Assembly (NCBI GenBank): GCA_032871835.1
Contig: CM065296.1
Span: 17,190,001-17,254,000, forward strand
Reading direction: 5' to 3'
Length of the DNA stretch: 64,000 nt
Origin: Dipteronia dyeriana
Lineage: Eukaryota; Streptophyta; Magnoliopsida; Sapindales; Sapindaceae
Shown piece after piece: positions 56,969-64,000 of this stretch. Position 1 is the first letter of the stretch. Each line of letters begins with the position of its first letter. The notes under the pieces were generated by a model that had not been told where the DNA came from, did no database searches, and worked only from the letters and a program-made list of their open reading frames with translations. Position numbers and translations under genes: made by a program.

Positions 56969-59123
56969 ATGAGTGAGCTTGGGATGAGCAAAGAGGGAGC
57001 ATCAAGTATAAGACCACCTTTACTTAAATGTGATAATTATGCCTCATGGAAAGGCAAGATGGAGTCTTATATTTGTCAAATAGATGACCGTGCATGGATG
57101 GCGGTTGAAGATGGGTACACTCTTCCGAAGATGACCAATGATGATGGAGATGAAGTTCTCAAGCCTAAGTCTCATTGGAGCACACAAGAATTTGAAGCTT
57201 CCAAGTGGAACAACAAGGCTATGCTTGCAATCTTGTGTGCCATGGATGACAATCAATACAAGTCGGTTCAAAACGCTAGGCATGTAAAGGAGGCTTGGGA
57301 GATTCTACAAACGGCACATGATGGAGCCGAAGTGGTCAAGGACTCCAAGCTTCAAGTCCTTCAAATGCAATTTGAGACAATTCGGATGGAAGAGGACGAG
57401 TGCTTTAATGACTTCCAAGTGAAGTTGATGGACATAATAAATCAAAGCCATCAACTAGGTGACCCATATTCAGATATAAGGATCAAGCAAAAGATCATGA
57501 GGTCACTCCCCAAGAGATTTGAGTCCAATGTGATGGCACTGGAAGAAAATAGCAACTACAAGACTATGAAGCCGAGTGAAGTGATTGGAAGGCTTCTAGC
57601 CTATGAGTCTAGGTGGACTTCTACACCTACATCTCCTAAGAAGCAAAAGAACATAGCTTTAAAGACATCTAAAGTAAAGATGAAGGAGGATGACTGAGAT
57701 GAGGAGACGGCTCTTATGGTTAAAAAATTCAAGAGGTTTATGAAACTTCACAAGAATGACTCAAATAAGAAGAGTGAGCCAAGGTAAGAGAAGCCTACAA
57801 GAAAAGGCATTCAATGCTATGAATGTAGTGGGTTTGGTCATATAGCCACCGAGTGTACAAATTCAAAGAAGAAGAAGAAAGGAAAAGTGGTGGCTGCCTC
57901 ATCAAGTGAGAGTGGAAGTGAAGAAGATTCCATAAGTGATGAAGAGGTTATTCTTAACTACACGGCTTTTGGAGCCACCTTTGTGGAAGATGTAGAAAAA
58001 GGCAACAAAGCCTTAAGTAGTGACCTTGAAAAAAGAGTAGATGAAAAAGTAGCTAAGAGAGTGATAAGTGAAGCTATTTATGTTGATGATGCCATCATGG
58101 CAACAAGTGACAATAGTGATGGCTCTAGTGATAAGAGTTCTTTATCTCACTCTACAAATGGAAATGTAGAGAGTGTGAACCTTGAAGGTTTCATTGAGCA
58201 TTTTCAAAGCTCAAGGTTGAATATGAAGAAAGAGGTTCGAAAGCTAAAGGAAGAGAACCTCAAGCTATCAATCGAAGTGACTCACTTAAGTGAAAAAGTG
58301 AAGAATGGAAGAAAAGTGGAAGAAAGCTTGAAGGATGATCTTAGATAAGCTAAAGAGTTGATTGCTAAGATGACTTTGAGTACGGAGAAGCTTGACCACA
58401 TGTTGGGAGTTGGCAAGAAGCCAAGTGACAAGAGAGGTCTAGGGTTTGAAGATGACAAGAAGACCTCAACTCCTAGCAAGACAATATTTGTCAAGAGCTT
58501 GAACTTCAAAGAGCCTCTTCCTCCACTTCATCCTAAAAAGAAAATTGAACTAGGAGAGTGTTCTAGAAATGTCCAAGTCAAGATGGCACCAAGAAGTCAA
58601 GCTCAAGCTCAACCAATGAGGGCACTTCAAGCAAATATCCCTCAAACCAAAAGCTATCAAGCCAAGAAGCATTTCTCGCATGCTCAACAAAGGAAGCAAT
58701 CTTCTCCAACTCAACAACAAGGGAGAAGAGAATCAATACCGCACCAAAGGAAAGCTCAAAGACATGGGAAAGCAGCTTTGTCCTCACAAAGGAATGGTAT
58801 GACCCCTCATTTTATTCCTTCATGTCCTTTTTGTGGTGTTGATGGTCATATTAGACCAAATTGCTTCAAGTACATTAACATGTGTAGAACAAAGAGCATG
58901 ATTGAAAGAAAAAAGGGGTAGAGCCAATATGCATGTGCCTAGGAAAGCTAGTGTTATTGATCCTAAGAGTAATATGATGATCTTGACCACTGGGAATGAC
59001 AATGTGTCACCTAAGTGGATTAGAAAAGATGAACCTACATGCCATTGTGCTAAGGTTTCACTCATAGGCTTAACTAGGTCAAATGGACTTGGTAAGTCTA
59101 TAAAGACTCATATCCCCTCTTGA
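56969..59123 (+). pseudogene. gag: gag of element E, joined to 3' UTR
   Basis: ATG at 56969 (MSELGMSKEGASSIRPPLLK). Gag core open to 57697 (SWKGKMESYICQIDDRAWMA, SLPKRFESNVMALEENSNYK). TGA at 57695 and TAA at about 57787 precede the first CCHC knuckle, CYECSGFGHIATEC. An acidic Ser-rich linker and coiled coil follow (57887-58348, KLKEENLKLSIEVTHLSEKV), a stop at 58346, then the Gln-rich tail and the second knuckle CPFCGVDGHIRPNC (to 58921). A one-base shift then continues to 59123 (WIRKDEPTCHCAKVSLIGL). This is the point where A and M go on to the protease; here 22 unrelated residues and a stop follow, then 3' UTR. Both knuckles are intact. Confidence 0.9.
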
Positions 59124-60305
59124 CTTGTTTTGATTGACCCCATATGGGGAGCTCAAGCAAAGAGAGCAAATTGGCAAGACATGGTTCTCATTGATAATAT
59201 TTATGCTTCTTTATTAATTGCTTGAGATGATCGGTTGTGCATAATTTTTTAATAAGTGTGCAACTTTGCTTTACATGCAATCTATGTCTTATTTATGACC
59301 AAACATGCATTTTTGGAATAAGAGAATTGATTGGGAAGTACTTTTTGAATGACCTAGAATTGATCTCCATGACATGTTGATTCTTTATATGACATGCTTT
59401 AAAGTAATATGCATAATGAAATTATTGAATGCTCTAAAATGAATGCAAAAATGTGTGTGTGAAAGCAATTATGAGACTTCAATCAATAAGGATCTTGTAA
59501 CCATTTCAAGGATTTTACAATCCAAAAGTCTCTCTCTTTTTACTTGTTGAATAAGGCTACTATCATACGGGCATTCCACCCGAAAAAATCGAAAAGGGCA
59601 CAATCGTCGCTCATGTCTTGTTTTGCCTGTAAAGTTTGATATAGTTGTTCTTAAAATGAATTTATTTTACAGTATATATCTTGCTTACTCCATGTCAAAG
59701 GGTGAAATTGGTTTGAATTCTCTTGGAAACCCTTGTCATTTTACTTTGCCAAATACCATGTTTTGATTTTCAATACAATTTGTCTTATATGCAAAGCATT
59801 CTTTCACACATTTTTTTTAATAAAACTCCTTGATTCTCTCTTCTTAATTAAGTTGCATAAATTTGGTTATATGATTATGCATATGTCTTGTGCCATAAGC
59901 TCTCCTTGCTAATGCCTTATTAAGAGGATACTCCTTTGTCTATCTCATGACAAAAAAAAGGGAATTATTTTGGATTTAGGGGGAGTTGAGTTTGACTCAT
60001 TGAGGGGGAGTTAACCTATTTAGGGGGAACATTTGCATTTGCATTGTTAATTCATGTTGCTTGTTTGCAAATCGCTCTTGTTTTTATGTCTTTGATCACC
60101 TCACATACACTTGTCTTGGAAAGTGTAGTTATTTTGTTTTGTACGGATATTGATTATACAAGAGATGGATGGCTTAAAGATCTAGTTTATTATGCATCTC
60201 TTTGTAATGTAGAAAAACTTTGTTGACCCCTGTTTTTTGTTTAGTTTTTTTTAGAGGATAAATTGTGAGTGGTGGGTTTTTCACGACATAGCCAAAGAGG
60301 GAGAT
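59124..60305 (+). other. 3' untranslated region of element E
   Basis: Aligns with A from the CATATGGGGAGCTCAAGCAAAG block (A near 6608) to the LTR. Contains the conserved hairpin (59568-59582), the GGGCACAATCGTCGCTCATG block, and purine tracts at 59951, 59978, 60003 and 60022. The LTR-adjacent tract is AAAGAGGGAGAT. No env-like gene. Confidence 0.85.
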
Positions 60306-61648
60306 TGTAAGTTCCTCAGTTTTTGATTGGCTCATTTCATTGACAACCATATTTTGGGATTGATGTGTAAGGGTAGTTTAGGCCACATTGCTCAAGACCC
60401 AACTCAAGCTTCAGAAGGTAAATCACTTGCTTAACCTTTTCTGAAGAGTTTTTAGTGCACACACACACTCTCATGCATGTCTTTGATTATCATGCATGAA
60501 TGCTTAATTGCCTTAATTGTGTGCCTCTTTGCCGTAAATCTTGCTTGGGTGTTTGTTGCATTTTGTTTGCCTTTAGAAGATTTTTTTCCCCTTGACCGCG
60601 GCCGAGACCGCTCCCTGTGCATTGCCTCCGCCACAGCATGCATAACGGTGTTCTCCAAGCATTGCACGTTGCTGTTACCACGACCTGTGCACGTTGCATA
60701 CACAACGATCTCCCAAGCGGAGTTTCCTAGTGATACATCGCTGGCTCTACCACGGTCTGGACATTGCCTGTACTGCGGTCCAGACAGCGGAGATTCCCAA
60801 GCGATGCACCGCTCACAATACCGTGGTCTGGACACTTGCCTAGGTCGTGGCACGTATAACTGTCATGACGGGAATCAGTTGCCTCTTGTCCAAAACGATG
60901 TCGTTTCATGTAGAGCACATTATATATATGTTCTCTTCTTTTATCTTTAGTCTTGTGAGTCCAAGAAGCCATCTTTACTCACCAATCTTTTCCTTGAGAG
61001 AGAATTTGACTCCAAGAGAGAGAGAGCTCCCAAGAATCCTGTTTTACTTAACCAATCTTCAATCCATGAGCATCTAGCATCTTCCAAGCATGGTTTCTCT
61101 TGTTTGTCCTTGACTAAGTAATCTCTACATGCCTTAGAAATTTCTTGTTCCATTCTTATGACATGTATGCCTAGGTTTAGCAATATTGTTCATTAAATGT
61201 ATGTTATTGAGTTTAATTGCATTTATATATTTTATCATATTCACTTAGGTTGTGTTTGACTCTTCATTGAGGTTAAGTCTTGTGACTAAGTGGTTAGGGC
61301 ACAAGCAAATAGATCAAGAATCACTATTAAGGCCATTAGGTAGAGTGAAAGGGTTAGTAACTGGAGGGTGTGACGGGAGGTCAACTTAGGTTTTAAACTT
61401 TCATTCAATAGTGAATTTGAGGATCTAGTGTGGCGCATATATCAGCCCGTGGTTTTTCCCGTTTGGAGGGTTTCCACGTAAATATTTTTTGTTGTTATTG
61501 TTTTAAGCATAATTGATTTTATTGAATGCTTGTTTACTCAGGGTAATTTTTGTTAGTATTGATTAATCAAAAAATAGGTAATTGATTCCATTAAAACCTA
61601 TTCACCCCCCCTCTAGGTTATAGACACACACGTTTTAGGGAACTTTCA
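60306..61648 (+). repeat. 3' LTR of element E, with internal deletion
   Basis: Starts TGTAAGTTCCTCAG, ends GGGAACTTTCA; about 1343 bases. Relative to the 5' LTR about 350 bases are missing at about 61226 (GCATTTATA joined to TATTTTATCATATTCAC; compare 56059 and 56410). The C-run is only 7-8 long here. TATA at 60921-60929. Confidence 0.93.
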
Positions 61649-61653
61649 GTTTT

Positions 61654-61803
61654 AAAGCTCGATGACACTTCCTCGCTTCTACGGGGTAGTTCTATGGCTC
61701 GCCCTTAGGACCTGGGGTTCAATGACTGGTGAACTCAGGCTTTGATTCGGGTTAGGAGAGTGAAATTTCTCTTTGGTCCCCTAACCGAATTTTGCGATTA
61801 ACA
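61654..61803 (-). repeat. Gypsy LTR, outer part
   Basis: Continues the LTR of 54113-55142 after the insertion of E and ends GCGATTAACA, an inverted match to its TGTTAA start. The next bases (TTATT) would be the target duplication of the gypsy element; the partner lies outside the window. Confidence 0.65.
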
Positions 61804-61980
61804 TTATTAATATTACTAACACATAATATATACTATATACTATATAATATATTATATATATATATATTGTAATAATATATATTATATATTATAATATATA
61901 TGTGTAATATGTTATATGTTATAATAATATATATAATATTATATATAAATTTAATATCATATATACTTTCATTTTTTTTA
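61804..61980. repeat. AT-rich microsatellite-like tract
   Basis: Irregular TATA/ATAATATAT sequence with several overlapping palindromes and almost no G or C. No gene; probably simple-sequence DNA at the edge of the gypsy insertion. Confidence 0.8.
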
Positions 61981-62019
61981 TTATCCATAATATATCATGT
62001 TATTATAAATGTTTTGTAA

Positions 62020-62225
62020 TTAAGTGTATTGGTCAAAATACAATTACTTCCATTTTATTCAGTTGTTAACCAAACAAATAATATTTGTTCAGATATTGAT
62101 TCTAAAGTCCCAACCAAACAAAGAGATCAGTTTTCCATTCCTTTTCATTCCAATTCATTCCAAATCTCATTCTCATTACCATTCCAATTATCATTCCACC
62201 AAGGTAACCAAACGCCACCTAAGAG
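62020..62225. other. Possible MITE-like remnant
   Basis: Contains AACCAAACAAATAATATTTG, CCAACCAAACAAAG, repeated CATTCC/CATTCTCATT units and an end AACCAAACGCCACCTAAG. Ends like 'accaaacgccacct' are typical of plant MITEs and related DNA elements. I cannot find a clear matching terminal inverted repeat. Confidence 0.3.
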
Positions 62226-62364
62226 TCATTATAAGGTTTAGTATTTGGGAGTTCTACCTAGACAAGACAACATAAGGGTGTATTTATAGGTCAAGAAAAC
62301 AAGATGGTTATAATTTACCCAAAACCGCACCGATTGGCAGTCCCATTCGACGGTCGTTGTCGTC

Positions 62365-62540
62365 GAATGCCAACCTCCGAATGGCTCTAAAGACATTCAA
62401 GAACCCAACGGTGATCTCCATTAGGAGATTTTGGTCACTGAATTCCAACCGCCTAATAGCTCTGAAAACTTTCTGGAAACCAACGACGATCTCCATCTAG
62501 TTCTCTAGATGAATGGCAACCGTATAATTCATTATGCCGT
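62365..62540. repeat. 75-bp degenerate tandem repeat
   Basis: A block of about 57 bases (GAATGCCAACCTCCGAATGG ... GATCTCCAT) at 62365-62421 is repeated at 62440-62496, offset 75; a weaker third start is at 62511 (GAATGGCAACCG). On the minus strand it can be read as repeated VGFxxVFRAIRRLxF, but no gene is supported. Confidence 0.6.
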
Positions 62541-63454
62541 TGAATTTAGTGGTCTAGACCACCGATCACAATCTACCTCCTCCTGTCTTGACCTTCCCAG
62601 CGTCAAGTCCCAGAGAATCCTCAAGGGGGGTTAAACCCACAGAGCCAAAAGGAGGCCTTACTAAAGTCTGAGGTCCCTCTAAGGTGCCTTCAAGAGAGGA
62701 GCCAGCAGTGAGAGAGATCATGCCAGAGTCAATGGCTAACCTTTTTAATGCAGCCATACCACCTAAGGTCATGGCGGTGGTTAGCGAGGTCATGGAAGAA
62801 GACCTATCTGAGCAACAGGCAATCGAGGGGCATCCTCAGGAAGAGGTGATAGAGGTGGCTAACCAGGATGAGCGACCACCAGAAAAAGGAACAAGGGGCT
62901 AGGTTCATCCTCAGGGAAGGGGAAGCTGGAGGACATCGGGAGGATGTAGAAGATTGAATCCATCTTCTTGTAGCTTATTCTGAATGCCCGAAATGGGGGG
63001 GGGGGGGTGGGCATCCCATTTTTACTCATGTTTGATCATCATCATCATTTTTTTTTTAGCCCGGAACCGGGGGTTGGGCTCCCTGTTTGATTGCTGTAGC
63101 CTTATTGGGGGATAGACTCCCCATTTCATTAATGAAAATTAACTTTAGTTTTGGTTCGAATTTTGATTGGCATGTACTTGCTTCATTTCTGATCTCGATC
63201 TAGGTGCAGCCTCTACAGTAATCTAGCTCAGAACTTGGTAAAAGTAACAAGATAGGAAAATTGCTTAAATGTGAAAGTAGACAACTAACTTGATCTTTCA
63301 ACTCTCGATAGAGACTTGTAGCTTAATGACTTTAGTAAATAGTCCCCTTGTGTGATTGTAAGCTAGTCCGCACCTGTCACAGTAAGAAACAACATATACA
63401 CGGAGAATTAGTGACTAGTAACAACTGGGTCATTTGGAGTAAAATAGCTTTCCA
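62541..63454. other. Unclassified GC-richer sequence
   Basis: A short open frame (62684-62902, plus; acidic, MPSREEPAVREIMPESMANL at its start) has no recognisable domain. It is followed by a 13-base G-run (62995-63007) and a segment with TTGGGCTCCCTG and ATAGACTCCCCATTTCATT. Such segments occur after the coding part of Tat-like gypsy elements, so this may be a retrotransposon 3' region; low confidence. Confidence 0.35.
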
Positions 63455-63930
63455 TTCTCGAGCCTCTCTAAGGGGTCATAGCTCGGGTGAGGCATCAAGG
63501 AGGGCTATCTAGCCATCTTCTAGCGTTGAGATCTGGATGACAACTTTGCTCTTACACTCAGACCCATCTTAGGGGTGGTAGCCCGACCAAGGCATCAGGA
63601 GTGCTATCCAGCTATTTCCTGGTCATGAAATCTGGATGGCAACTATGCTCTTACACTCAGATCCTTTTTGTGGATGTTAGCCGGATCAAGGCATCAAGAG
63701 GGCTATCCAGTTATTTCCTAGTCTTGAGATCTGGATGACAACTATGCTTTTACACTCCGATCCTTTTTGGGGGTGGTAGCCTGACCAAGGCATCAAGATG
63801 GCTATCCAGCTATTTTCTAGTCTTGAGATCTAGATGGCAACTATGCTCTTACACTCAGACCCTTCTTGCGGGGGATAGTGCCCGGCCGAGGCATCAAGGA
63901 TAGCGAGAGGGCTTCCCCGGCTAATCCCTG
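63455..63930. repeat. 99-bp tandem repeat array
   Basis: Almost five units. The motif ACACTC starts at 63554, 63653, 63752 and 63851, exactly 99 apart; an earlier diverged unit starts at about 63455. Each unit holds GAGGCATCAAG or CAAGGCATCA, GGCTATCCAG, TTGAGATCTGGATG and CAACTATGCTCTTACACTC. Period 99 is divisible by three but no open frame runs through all units. Confidence 0.88.
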
Positions 63931-64000
63931 GTCTTAGGACGATAATGTCGAATTTTCCATGAATACCCAAATCACTATAGAACATAGTTGAAGATGGAGA

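Larger units (their letters stand above)
55143..61648 (+). mobile_element. Sirevirus element E, gag-only (pol missing)
   Basis: 5' LTR 55143-56836, primer site 56839, gag 56969-59123, 3' UTR and 3' LTR 60306-61648. Flanks GTTCT (55138-55142) and GTTTT (61649-61653) form a target duplication with one change, inside the gypsy LTR. Protease catalytic site, integrase, RT and RNase H are all absent, so it would depend on other Sireviruses. Confidence 0.93.
52774..61803 (-). mobile_element. Ty3/gypsy element remnant (minus strand), the base layer
   Basis: Read on the minus strand: LTR (61803-61654 plus 55142-54113, split by element E), primer site (54110-54097) and gag (54054-52774). The host B element cuts it at 52774 and the rest lies left of the window. 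LTR ends are TGTTAA and TTAACA. The gag type (DPLSHLESYIQHMEVH, FPTTLTDCFKTWFRKLSDRS) suggests a Tat-like gypsy, with moderate confidence. Confidence 0.8.

Noticed and set aside
55081..61660. Element E as two unrelated solo LTRs with sequence between
   Set aside because: Primer site, gag and purine tracts are in the right order, and the outer flanks GTTCT/GTTTT match four of five bases within one gypsy LTR.
62684..62902. A 72-codon acidic ORF as a host gene
   Set aside because: No domain, no supported exon borders, and surrounded by repeat sequence; kept only as unclassified.

Overview
The window is plant nuclear DNA made almost entirely of LTR retrotransposons nested inside one another; I see no host gene. 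The evidence is Ty1/copia and Ty3/gypsy gag-pol remnants with plant-type features: initiator-Met tRNA primer sites (TGGTATCAGAGC), LTRs starting TG and ending CA, 5-bp target duplications, and Sirevirus hallmarks (two CCHC knuckles, repeated AGGGGGAG purine tracts, CpG-rich palindromes in the LTR). The species cannot be told from this. No complete open gag-pol survives, so the whole window reads as decayed heterochromatin-like sequence.

The layers, from oldest to youngest, are as follows. (0) A minus-strand Ty3/gypsy element: its gag lies at 52774-54054, its primer site at 54097-54110, and its LTR is split between 54113-55142 and about 61654-61803. (1) Two elements sit in it. One is a plus-strand copia of a family I call 'B' (the host B copy), whose 3' LTR ends at 52773. 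The other is a gag-only Sirevirus, 'E' (55143-61648), in the gypsy LTR. (2) The host B copy was hit three times: by Sirevirus 'A' (window start to 9345) in its gag; by a 33.5-kb block of further B sequence (10465-43933) in its integrase, flanked on both sides by ATTTG; and by a divergent Sirevirus 'D' (47528-52178) in its 3' LTR. (3) The 33.5-kb block is a shared-LTR array, LTR1-int1-LTR2-int2-LTR3-int3-LTR4. It carries a solo Sirevirus LTR in LTR2 (17604-19207, duplication GGATC), a nearly complete minus-strand Sirevirus 'M' in the int2 leader (22032-31563), and a truncated Sirevirus LTR (33114-34187) that runs exactly into LTR3.

From 61804 to the end, outside the gypsy LTR, there is an AT-rich microsatellite, a possible MITE-like remnant, a 75-bp repeat, unclassified GC-richer sequence, and a 99-bp tandem repeat (63455-63930).

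The most interesting points are these. The B family has an in-frame deletion that joins half a gag zinc knuckle to pre-integrase sequence and removes the protease; it is shared by independently inserted copies, so the lineage probably moved while protease-less. Paired perfect hairpins recur about 470 nt after the primer site in every B leader. Two Sirevirus subfamilies carry different CpG-rich palindrome arrays in the same place, just upstream of the TATA box. All coordinates and alignments were read by eye; LTR ends supported by TG/CA plus duplications are the most reliable.
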